This document shows positions 26,054 through 32,938 of a stretch of 64,000 nt of DNA, in pieces. Origin of the DNA: Armatimonadota bacterium (GTDB taxonomy: Bacteria > Armatimonadota > Fimbriimonadia > Fimbriimonadales > Fimbriimonadaceae). How positions within the stretch are numbered: the first letter of the stretch is position 1; every line of letters begins with the position of its first letter. The position numbers and the translations under genes are program-made. The notes under the pieces are model-generated. The model did not search any database. It was given only the letters and a program-made list of their open reading frames with translations, and was not told the origin of the DNA. Where the stretch lies: assembly GCA_018268375.1 (NCBI GenBank), contig JAFDWS010000006.1:186001-250000 (forward strand), read 5' to 3'.

Positions 26054-27339
26054 ACTTCATAGGGCAGCGTCACCGACGCCAAGTAGACCGGGTTCTGGCG
26101 ATAGTCGCCGTCTGGGTGGAGGCACTCCCAGGGGGCACCGAGCTGCCCTTCCGAAGTGACATGGTCAATCATGTCTTTGAGAAGGGCTCGAGCAAGTTTC
26201 GGCTCGGAGCTAGAGATGGCACTGACTAACCATCCGGTTGGTACATGCCAGTAAGCCCCGTTCTGGTACCGGTTGCGGGGGATGCCGACCGTTTTCTCCC
26301 ACGCCGTGTCGGCCGAGAAATCGAGGTCGGTGGGCACGTGGCGCACAGCGCCCTTGTAGGTGATCGTGCCCTTCTTCACGGCTTCGACCAGGGCTGCGAC
26401 CGCCTTCCAACGTGCTGCACCTGTCACGACACCTGAATGCACGGCGAAGGCTGTCCCCCATACGTCCGGCTGCCTTCCAATTCCCGTCGCTGCCATGAGC
26501 CATCCGTCCCGCTGGAAGGTCGGGATGAGATTGGCCCGTATTGCTTCACGTTCGCCCGCCCACAGGAACGGCCGCTTTGCCGCTTTGCACAGCGCCTGCG
26601 TCTCACCAAGGGCGCGGTGGCGCAAAAGGGACGGAAAGAGCAGACTCCCTGTGAGAACGATCCCGTCGCAGAACCCGAAGCCCACCGCCCGAGCCGCTTC
26701 CGTCGTCACGACCAAGCCCGTCTTCGGATCCGTGGTGGGCGCGTCGATCGCCTTCTCAAGGCGCTCGATCAGAGTCATGCAACCGATCTCCTCGAAAAGG
26801 AAAGAAGCGCTCTTCTTTATCCTCCACAGGGTGTGGGCAATATGGACGAACTCGTAATGGTCGTCAACGGGTGGCAGCACGCCCCAGGGTTCACCGCCCT
26901 GGTCCTCGCCAGACGAGTAGGTGCCAGGATAGAACACCGGGCCGCCGTCATAGTTCACATGGTCAGGGATGGCGAACGGCGGGATGACACCACCGCTCTT
27001 CAACGTTCGGGACTTGGCGCCGTTCTGCGACTGGGCGATCAATCTCAGGTGCTTTTGAATCTGATCCGCTCCCAGCATCCCTGATCCAACTGCCATCGAG
27101 AAGTCGCGGATCCACAGCGCTGGATAGGCGCCGCCAGGGGTCACGACTGGAAAACCAAGTTTGGCGACCGATTCCTGTTTGGTCGCCGTCGCCAGCGTCT
27201 TGAGGCTCAGTTCCTTCAAGAGCTCCAGGTCATCGGCAGACACGATTCGATCTGAAACACCCAACCGAAAGCAGGGCATGGCTGAAATCGCTGCCACTGC
27301 CCTGCTTGAATCGGCGAGGAACTCCCGGCGAGTGGGCAC
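26035..27339 (-). CDS. Tat-exported six-hairpin glycosidase-like protein
   Basis: 434 residues from GTG 27339; the frame is open to 27603 but that part lies over the DoxX gene and is not protein-like. The N-terminus 'PTRREFLADSSRAVAAISAM' carries the twin-arginine motif RREFL, so export should be folded via Tat. The body is an (alpha/alpha)6 barrel like alpha-L-rhamnosidase or glycogen-debranching relatives: 'GGAYPALWIRDFSMAVGSGM', 'DDHYEFVHIAHTLWRIKKS', 'RNRYQNGAYWHVPTGWLVSA' and 'APWECLHPDGDYRQNPVYLA'. Asp in WIRDF and Glu in PWECL are candidate acid/base residues. Substrate unknown. It follows DoxX on the same strand (32-bp gap). Confidence 0.72.
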   Translation of the reverse strand: MPTRREFLADSSRAVAAISAMPCFRLGVSDRIVSADDLELLKELSLKTLATATKQESVAKLGFPVVTPGGAYPALWIRDFSMAVGSGMLGADQIQKHLRLIAQSQNGAKSRTLKSGGVIPPFAIPDHVNYDGGPVFYPGTYSSGEDQGGEPWGVLPPVDDHYEFVHIAHTLWRIKKSASFLFEEIGCMTLIERLEKAIDAPTTDPKTGLVVTTEAARAVGFGFCDGIVLTGSLLFPSLLRHRALGETQALCKAAKRPFLWAGEREAIRANLIPTFQRDGWLMAATGIGRQPDVWGTAFAVHSGVVTGAARWKAVAALVEAVKKGTITYKGAVRHVPTDLDFSADTAWEKTVGIPRNRYQNGAYWHVPTGWLVSAISSSEPKLARALLKDMIDHVTSEGQLGAPWECLHPDGDYRQNPVYLASVTLPYEVLRGLR

Positions 27340-27371
27340 AGCCCACGATACCGCCGTTAACCGGAGCTGGA

Positions 27372-27797
27372 TCAGAGTTGCGGCTGGAGGCTCGGTGATC
27401 CCTTGCCGCGAGACAAGACGCTGTCGACGCTCAGTTCGCCGGCACCGGAGCCGGCCAGGAAGAGCGCGCCCCCGATGAGTGCGAGGTTCTTGATGAAGTT
27501 GACGTACTGCATCTGAGCCGCCATCGGATCCTTGACGGTCCAGAAGGCGTGCATCATGAAGGTGACGGGCACGAGGAAAAGCACGAGAGCTGCGACGCCC
27601 CACTTGACTTTGAATCCAAGGGCGACACTCAGTCCGCCCAAAATCGCGAGAACGCCCGAAAGGGGCACTGCGATGTTGGCGAGAGGCACGCCTTGGGAGG
27701 CTGCATAGCCAATTGTCTGGGGCGAGAAGTGCCCGATGCCTGCGCTGAGAAAGATGGTCGCATACAGGAGCCGTCCGATAAGAAGCTGGAATTGCAT
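27372..27797 (-). CDS. DoxX family membrane protein
   Basis: 141 residues from ATG 27797 with AAGGA six bases upstream. Four hydrophobic helices: 'LLYATIFLSAGIGHF', 'IAVPLSGVLAILGGLSVALGF', 'GVAALVLFLVPVTFMMHAF' and 'FIKNLALIGGALFLAGSGAG'. This is the DoxX/DoxD layout, with the characteristic 'GIGHFSPQTIGYAASQGVP' after helix 1. DoxX proteins are linked to redox and thiol stress in some bacteria. The gene is divergent from an HxlR regulator, a pairing commonly seen for DoxX genes, so it is probably controlled by it. Confidence 0.85.
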   Translation of the reverse strand: MQFQLLIGRLLYATIFLSAGIGHFSPQTIGYAASQGVPLANIAVPLSGVLAILGGLSVALGFKVKWGVAALVLFLVPVTFMMHAFWTVKDPMAAQMQYVNFIKNLALIGGALFLAGSGAGELSVDSVLSRGKGSPSLQPQL

Positions 27798-27936
27798 TTT
27801 TCGATCCTTGGAGGAGCCACTCGACGCAGCCCCATGTAAACTATAACCAAAAGTACTTTGAAATACAGAGCACTTAGGACTATTTACTACTTTGATATGT
27901 GTAGGGCGAACCAGTATCGGTAACAATAGAGGGTGG
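27798..27936. promoter_or_regulatory. DoxX/HxlR divergent promoter region with palindrome
   Basis: This 139-base spacer is clearly more AT-rich than its surroundings. It contains the 10-bp perfect palindrome AAAGTACTTT (27850-27859), plus related TACTTTGA-like repeats at about 27854 and 27888. HxlR proteins bind imperfect palindromes between themselves and their targets, so the palindrome is the best operator candidate. I cannot place -10/-35 boxes with confidence. Confidence 0.5.
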
Positions 27937-28305
27937 ATGAGCGAAGAACCGTCCTGCCGTCCCTCAAAAGAGCTCCTTCGGGGCCTGCGCCTGCTTCAGG
28001 AGAAGTGGCTTCTTTTGATCATTGACAGCCTGATGGAGGGCCCGATCGGCTTCAACGAGCTGAGCCGCAAGGCGCAAGGGCTCAACAGTGCCACCCTCGC
28101 CCAGAGATTGTCGTTGCTCGAGGAGGTCGGGATCGTCACGAAGACGGTCCATTCGACCATGCCCCCCAAAACGAGCTACCAGCTCACGGAGGCGGGGTGC
28201 GCCATTGAAGCAATCCTGAGGAGCATCGAGTGCTGGAGCCGGCAATATTTGAACGACGACATGAAGTGCCCCAACGCGGCCGCCGAGTGCGACGAGAGCG
28301 CTTAA
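27937..28305 (+). CDS. HxlR family transcriptional regulator
   Basis: 122 residues from ATG 27937; the open frame begins at a TTG (27892) in the AT-rich promoter, which is less likely. It is one winged-helix domain of HxlR type: 'EKWLLLIIDSLMEGPIGFNE', 'LSRKAQGLNSATLAQRLSLL' and wing 'TVHSTMPPKTSYQLTEAG'. Cysteines near both ends (PSCRPSKE, KCPNAAAECDE) are notable because several HxlR members sense electrophiles or oxidants through Cys. It is divergent from doxX, its likely target. The stop overlaps the convergent M28 peptidase gene by 4 bp. Confidence 0.88.
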   Translation: MSEEPSCRPSKELLRGLRLLQEKWLLLIIDSLMEGPIGFNELSRKAQGLNSATLAQRLSLLEEVGIVTKTVHSTMPPKTSYQLTEAGCAIEAILRSIECWSRQYLNDDMKCPNAAAECDESA

Positions 28306-29636
28306 TCCACTCCTTCCTCTGAGCAGAGCCACGCCAGCGATGCCATGACAAGCGCGCCCATCTCCAATTCTCTCGCGTTCACCTTATCGATCGTGTCGCT
28401 CGCGGTGTGATGGTAGTCAAAGTAGCGTTGGTTTTCGGGCTCTAGAGAGAATAACGCCGCTCCCTCGGCCTCAAGCGGCCCATTGTCCGCGTCCGCGCCG
28501 CCTTCGCGGAATTGCTCGACCCCGAACGGGCGGAGAAGGTCGAGCCACGGGGCGACGCGCTCCACTTTCTCTTTGGAGACTCCCACCGCGCGCGGCATGA
28601 ACCCGCCTGAATCAGACTCCATGGCCATGACGTGCTTCTGCCCCGATTGCGCTGCCATGTCCGCATAAGACTTGGCGCCGCGGCCGCCGTTCTCCTCGTT
28701 CATCCAGGCGACAACGCGGATCGTCCGCTTCGGCTTCCAGCCCAAGCCCTTGATGAGGCGGAGAGCTTCCATAGCTTGGGTGACCCCCGCCCCGTCGTCG
28801 TGCGCACCACGACCGAGGTCCCAACTATCGAGGTGGCCGCCCAGGACGATCACTTCGTTCGGCTTCTCGGTTCCAACAATTTCGCCGGCCACGCTCGCCG
28901 ATGGGGCGTCGGGCAGCGTCTTGCAGAACGTTTCCAGCTTGACGGTCACTCGGCCGTGGTGGATCGCCTCACTCAACCGATCGGCGCTTTGAGCTCCCAA
29001 TGCCACCGCGGCGACCTTGTTGACACCGTCCTCGTAGCCCATCGCACCGGTGTGCGGGAAGTCGTCGTTCGCCAGGGTCATAGAGCGGACCATAACGGCC
29101 ACAGCGCCGTATTTCGCCGCTGCAGAAGCGGCGCCAAACCGCGTTCCGACCGCTCCACCGTAAGCCTCGAACGTATTGGAGAGCGTCGCATCGAACCGCT
29201 TGTTGAAGAAGACCACCTTTCCACGAGCCTTCTCTCCGACCGTTGCCATCTCTTCGAGGCTGCCGACCTCGATAACCTGCGCCTTGACTCCCCCCGACGG
29301 TGTCGCGACGCTCATGCCCAAGGCACAGACGCTTAGCTTGGTGGTGTTGCCCTGGGAAGTCATGCTCGCACGCTCCTGTTGCCCACGCACCCAATGTGGA
29401 ACCATGCACGGAACCTCTCGAACATTGCGCAACCCCATGGCGCGCAACTTGTCTCCGACCCAAACCACCGCCTTGGCCGCACCTGGCGATCCACTGAGGC
29501 GCGCACCGACATTGGTCGTCAGGTCCGTCAGCATCCGGTGGGCTCCCAGCTCTGTCAGCCCCTTCACCCGCAAGCGGTCAATGTCGGATTTGAGGTCAGA
29601 TCGTGCGGCTAATAAGAGGGCAATCGGTGCGAGCAT
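28302..29636 (-). CDS. M28 family metallopeptidase (carboxypeptidase Q-like)
   Basis: 444 residues. Residues about 110-240 are a protease-associated (PA) insert ('EVGSLEEMATVGEKARGKVV'). The M28 zinc site is complete: 'VIVLGGHLDSWDLG' (His, Asp), 'GRGAHDDGAGVTQAM' (bridging Asp), 'VAWMNEENGGRGA' (catalytic Glu-Glu), 'AMESDSGGF' and 'YFDYHHTASDTIDKV' (last His). The arrangement matches plasma glutamate carboxypeptidase/carboxypeptidase Q relatives. The N-terminus (MLAPIALLLAARS) may be a short export signal. ATG 29636 is close to a nested inverted repeat (29641-29705) in the divergent region. It overlaps the HxlR gene end by 4 bp. Confidence 0.88.
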   Translation of the reverse strand: MLAPIALLLAARSDLKSDIDRLRVKGLTELGAHRMLTDLTTNVGARLSGSPGAAKAVVWVGDKLRAMGLRNVREVPCMVPHWVRGQQERASMTSQGNTTKLSVCALGMSVATPSGGVKAQVIEVGSLEEMATVGEKARGKVVFFNKRFDATLSNTFEAYGGAVGTRFGAASAAAKYGAVAVMVRSMTLANDDFPHTGAMGYEDGVNKVAAVALGAQSADRLSEAIHHGRVTVKLETFCKTLPDAPSASVAGEIVGTEKPNEVIVLGGHLDSWDLGRGAHDDGAGVTQAMEALRLIKGLGWKPKRTIRVVAWMNEENGGRGAKSYADMAAQSGQKHVMAMESDSGGFMPRAVGVSKEKVERVAPWLDLLRPFGVEQFREGGADADNGPLEAEGAALFSLEPENQRYFDYHHTASDTIDKVNARELEMGALVMASLAWLCSEEGVD

Positions 29637-29640
29637 TTGG

Positions 29641-29705
29641 CGAGATTACTCCTCAAGTCGAGCGCGGCATTCGTCACTTCGACTTCGACGTGAAGAGTAA
29701 TCTCG
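29641..29705. repeat. Nested perfect inverted repeat in a divergent promoter region
   Basis: The outer arms CGAGATTACTC (29641-29651) and GAGTAATCTCG (29695-29705) are 11-bp perfect complements. Inner arms AAGTCGA (29655-29661) and TCGACTT (29679-29685) form a second 7-bp stem. The structure fills almost the whole 73-bp gap between two divergent genes and ends 5 bases before the ATG at 29710 and 4 bases after the ATG at 29636. It could be a double operator or a 5' mRNA structure for either gene. Confidence 0.6.
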
Positions 29706-29709
29706 TCTG

Positions 29710-30237
29710 ATGCTCCTCGTGGCGCTTCTCCTTATGACCGCCGAGCCCGATTTCACATTCAGTGGCACGCCCTACTTCCACCGTTATTCGAAGGACAATC
29801 TCCACGAGTACACGCCGAAGGACCAGACCGTGGACAAATGGAGCGACATGATGACGTTCAACGTGTATTCCCAGGTCAAGGATGGCGAAGCCCTCGCCAC
29901 GAGTGCGAACAACGTCCTTGGCGCGTACAAGGAAGCCAAGGCGATCGTCGTCAAGACCGACTCAGTCCCAAGGACAGAAAGCAAGCCGGCCGAACATCTG
30001 ATCGTCGTGCTCTTTCCGCAACCGGCGTTCATAGAAGCCGCGTTCGCCCGCTTCAAGATGCACGAAGGCCACGGGGTCTCGCTCGTCTATTCACACCGGA
30101 TTTACGGCGCGAAGGCCGGGGACGCGATGAGCGAATGGCTGAAAGGGAACGGCGCTAGGGTCGAAAAGGCACTGATGGATTGGAAGGCGGTACCGAAGAG
30201 CGCAAGTAAGCCCAAAGGCGCTCTAAGCTGTCGCTAA
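29710..30237 (+). CDS. Hypothetical exported protein, 175 aa
   Basis: Not recognised. A short hydrophobic N-terminus (MLLVALLLMTAEPD) could be a minimal signal. The body has 'GTPYFHRYSKDNLHEYTP', 'TFNVYSQVKDGEALATSANN' and 'HGVSLVYSHRIYGAKAGDAM', with a basic C-terminal end (KAVPKSASKPKGALSCR). The pattern of short strands and amphipathic helices suggests a small globular periplasmic protein. No Shine-Dalgarno sequence precedes ATG 29710; the nested inverted repeat abuts it instead. Codon use is like that of neighbours. Confidence 0.6.
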   Translation: MLLVALLLMTAEPDFTFSGTPYFHRYSKDNLHEYTPKDQTVDKWSDMMTFNVYSQVKDGEALATSANNVLGAYKEAKAIVVKTDSVPRTESKPAEHLIVVLFPQPAFIEAAFARFKMHEGHGVSLVYSHRIYGAKAGDAMSEWLKGNGARVEKALMDWKAVPKSASKPKGALSCR

Positions 30238-30337
30238 CCTACGAAACATCCCTCTAACTGCCCGCGACTTACTACCGTTGAGGCCCGCCGACCCGCACAT
30301 TGACAGACTAGACTCCCTTTGAGGTATCTCCGAAAAC

Positions 30338-31498
30338 TTGAGCAGGTTTAAGGGCGACACCATAAAATCAATACTAAGTTGCCTGTACGCCCAAGACCAG
30401 GCCGGGCTTGATACAGCTCGGGCCATTTGTGATCTCTTTCATCACGTTTCGGCGGACGATGCTGGGAGGCTGCTCGATCGGCACTTTGAGAGTGGCCCGA
30501 CGCCGATTCGGCTTGTTAGTGATTTAACCCAAGGCGACATTCTGTTCCACCCCTCCAGGCCTAAGATCTCGGCGAAAGTGAAGGCCCGGAAGAGGAGTGA
30601 CAAGGTCGAGCAGATAGTCGTTGTTCTCTCCGGCGTCATCGGGGTCCAGAGTCACCAGAAGGCATTCGACTGGGCAGTGTCTGCAAAAGTCATGCAACCG
30701 AGTCGTCCTTACATGGCTGCCATCTGCAAGCCGTGTGACGTGCTCGGAGAATTGGGATTCGCAACGAAATCCAAGACGAGAGATGACTTTGCGATTGCAT
30801 CCGTCATAAGCAAATCAGCATCGGTCCTGATCATTCCGGACAAGTTGCTTGAGGATGTCGAGGCCTGCCGGACGCTAGATCACGACCTAAGGTTTGAATT
30901 TCAGCAAGGAATATCTCGCGCCGTGGCCGCGAAGCTGGCGTACAACCATCGTCTTGAGCGTCGCCTGATGAACGGCAGGGATGGTGAGCGGATGATCGGA
31001 ACAATGTTGTCCGTGTGCGCCCGGTACGGGATTGTCGAAGTCTGGTCAGAGAGGGAGGATGAGATCAAAATCCATTTGAACCTCGCTGCAGACGGCGAGT
31101 TCTTGCGAGTACTGGGCCACGTGCCCTACAGGAAGCATTGGCACGACCTTCCCTTTGATCGCAGGGACTCAAAGGCGATGCATATTCCACGAAAGCAAAA
31201 CGAGCGAGCCTGGATCAAGCCATTCGTGGTCATCCCACCGGAAATCCTCCGCAACCTCAATCGTTTTCGCGAACGCACTATGAATCCGGCGGCACCAGAG
31301 CATGAACGCTTGGAGAGCCTTGCTTCGCTTATGAGGTACGCCTCTTATACGTTGAGCAACAACAACACTTGGCCAGACGAAGTGAACGGGGCCGGGCTAC
31401 CGAAGTATCGAACTTCGTTCACGGCTTGGCGAAAGCACATCCACCTTCGCGGCGGAAAAGGGGAGTCCCAGGAGATCGGTGGCATGTACGACTACTGA
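30338..31498 (+). CDS. Uncharacterised protein with cyclic-nucleotide-binding-like domain
   Basis: 386 residues, apparently from TTG 30338 (no earlier start; GAGGT lies 12 bases upstream). Residues 65-170 look like a degenerate cNMP/Crp sensor fold: 'RKRSDKVEQIVVVLSGVIGV', 'ICKPCDVLGELGFATKSKTR' and 'DDFAIASVISKSASVLIIPD' match the strand-turn-strand pattern of GDVLGELGF and A.V.A....VLxIP. Residues 190-260 are helical and may correspond to a Crp-type linker and helix-turn-helix ('ERMIGTMLSVCARYGIVEV'). The last 120 residues ('VIPPEILRNLNRFRERTMN') are unlike any family I know. Base composition is less GC-rich than the surrounding genes, which may indicate transfer. A perfect TTGACA lies at 30300-30305. 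Confidence 0.6.
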   Translation: MSRFKGDTIKSILSCLYAQDQAGLDTARAICDLFHHVSADDAGRLLDRHFESGPTPIRLVSDLTQGDILFHPSRPKISAKVKARKRSDKVEQIVVVLSGVIGVQSHQKAFDWAVSAKVMQPSRPYMAAICKPCDVLGELGFATKSKTRDDFAIASVISKSASVLIIPDKLLEDVEACRTLDHDLRFEFQQGISRAVAAKLAYNHRLERRLMNGRDGERMIGTMLSVCARYGIVEVWSEREDEIKIHLNLAADGEFLRVLGHVPYRKHWHDLPFDRRDSKAMHIPRKQNERAWIKPFVVIPPEILRNLNRFRERTMNPAAPEHERLESLASLMRYASYTLSNNNTWPDEVNGAGLPKYRTSFTAWRKHIHLRGGKGESQEIGGMYDY

Positions 31499-31909
31499 GC
31501 GACGTCGATCCCTCCCAGCTCGATCCTGCCCCCCAACCATGGGACCTAAGACCCAAAGGGCAAATAACGCTGAACTCCGGCGTCGGGAAATCCCAGTTCG
31601 TTCGACGATCCAAGGGGCGGAGAATTCCCTCCTCGGGAAATCTTGAAGAAATCAGCGCTGGTGAACGGGACTTTACGGAACCGCCCGATAGGAACGGTTG
31701 ATGACGGCCCTTTCGTCAGTTGTGGTGGAGGAAGAGCCACCGCCCTGAATCTCTCAAGGGTCCGAGGACGGTGGCAACTACTCCGGTTCGGCCTGCAAAA
31801 AGCAGGATCGCCGGATGGTTGACCAAAGGATACTGCCTTAAGTTCCCACGGCCGACACTGAGCTCTGCTTGTTTCATGCCGAATCGCATTCCAGCGAAGA
31901 GAAATTCTC
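31499..31909. other. 411-base intergenic gap with several hairpins
   Basis: No convincing protein-coding frame fills this gap; the frames that are open have unstructured, biased translations. Its middle (31702-31821) contains a run of stem-loops annotated separately. The first 200 bases hold smaller elements (GGGAAATCCC at 31585-31594 is a perfect 10-bp palindrome) and nothing else I can name. The gap ends with the start region of the gene at 31910. Confidence 0.6.
31702..31821 (+). ncRNA. Candidate structured RNA or long 5' leader
   Basis: Successive perfect stems: TGACG/CGTCA (31702-31706 with 31714-31718, 7-base loop); GGTGG/CCACC (31724-31728 with 31737-31741); an alternative GCCACCG/CGGTGGC (31736-31742 with 31769-31775) enclosing CCCT/AGGG; then a three-tier hairpin CAAC/GTTG, TCCGG/CCGGA and CCTGC/GCAGG closed by AAAAA (31775-31821). 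Two mutually exclusive pairings of the CCACC segment are what a riboswitch or regulated leader would show. It resembles no class I can name. The strand is assumed from the gene at 31910. Confidence 0.4.
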
Positions 31910-32758
31910 ATGAAACAAACGTCATTGAAGACCGTGATTGGCGCTATTGTCGCCAGTACGGTCCTCTCCATTGCCTACATCTCGTGCTCGTCGTGCGAGC
32001 ACGTCGTTAAGACCGGCACCGGCGTCCTGGTGCAGCGCGCCGATAAGGTGCTAAGAACTATCGAGGCCGGAAGTGAGCCGCCTCCGACCGGGGCCAAGAC
32101 GAGCTTTAAGGTTGACGACCTGTTCAGCCCTGCGATCGTCGCCAAACTTTCGGACGACGGCAAAGCGCGAACTGCAGAGGACAGGCGAAGCAGGCTCATC
32201 CGAGTTGTTCTCGCCGTCATGGGGCTCAATGAGGCAGTTGACACCTACGTCAGCTTCTTGCACCGGATGACGGAAGCTCACCTTCGTGCCCGTCAGCTTG
32301 GTTTTCGGGCACCTCAAGCTCCGGCGGCTATGGCGGAGAAACTTCGACTCGGCGTCAAGTATCGGAGCGATGCCGTGGAGCGCGACGTCGTCATGTCCCG
32401 ACTGGGCGACTTAATCAAGTTTGAAGTGACGGGCACGAACGACGCTCTTGAAGCCGTCGAAATCGCTGAGGAAGTCGTGAAACTCGACACCGTAATCCAA
32501 GCTTGCGCTTGGATCTTGCAGTGCTGCCCAACAGATGCCTCGGCCTCAAAGCACATCGTGGACGCTGGCCTCTCGGAAGATCTCACCGATCGCGCTAGGG
32601 CTTTCAGGCTCGATGGTGATCGTCAGTCTTACGATGAAATCTACGCCGCCGTGGTCAGGTGGGCTCAGGTAGATACTGGCTCGTCCGACTCCTCTCCTCC
32701 AACCAAGAAGACGCAAGTGCTCCGCGCTCCGTCTCGTTTCGAGAGCGCCGCTCACTGA
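31910..32758 (+). CDS. Hypothetical membrane-anchored or lipoprotein, 282 aa
   Basis: Not recognised. The N-terminus 'SLKTVIGAIVASTVLSIAYI' is hydrophobic and is followed by SCSSC, a possible but imperfect lipobox. The rest is mostly helical and charged: 'SRLIRVVLAVMGLNEAVDTY', 'EKLRLGVKYRSDAVERDVVM' and 'ALEAVEIAEEVVKLDTVIQA'. The C-terminal 40 residues are Ser/Thr-rich and probably disordered. AAGAGAAA precedes ATG 31910 as a weak ribosome binding site. A strong terminator follows at 32770, so with the upstream structured gap it forms a self-contained transcription unit. Confidence 0.6.
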   Translation: MKQTSLKTVIGAIVASTVLSIAYISCSSCEHVVKTGTGVLVQRADKVLRTIEAGSEPPPTGAKTSFKVDDLFSPAIVAKLSDDGKARTAEDRRSRLIRVVLAVMGLNEAVDTYVSFLHRMTEAHLRARQLGFRAPQAPAAMAEKLRLGVKYRSDAVERDVVMSRLGDLIKFEVTGTNDALEAVEIAEEVVKLDTVIQACAWILQCCPTDASASKHIVDAGLSEDLTDRARAFRLDGDRQSYDEIYAAVVRWAQVDTGSSDSSPPTKKTQVLRAPSRFESAAH

Positions 32759-32769
32759 ATTCCAGGCAA

Positions 32770-32801
32770 CGTCCGCCCGCTTCTTCGGGCGGACGCTCTT
32801 T
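32770..32801 (+). terminator. Rho-independent terminator
   Basis: CGTCCGCCCG and CGGGCGGACG form a perfect 10-bp stem with loop CTTCTT, followed by CTCTTT. It starts 12 bases after the stop of the gene ending at 32758. Confidence 0.85.
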
Positions 32802-32938
32802 CACGAGCCATGTGTGAACGCAGCAACTGTATGCATTTGCTCACTCCACCCTTCTCCTCAAATCCTTCCAGTGGCAATGAACAGTCTCTGAACCTTCGGT
32901 GAACCGGCTCAGCCCTCAAGCTAAACTGCTGAGTGGCC

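Noticed and set aside
31702..31830. Resemblance to RNase P RNA (GAGGAAGAGCC and neighbouring stems)
   Set aside because: The P4 sequences (GAGGAAAGUCC and ACAGAA..CCGGCUUA) are missing, so similarity to the P10-P12 part is probably chance.
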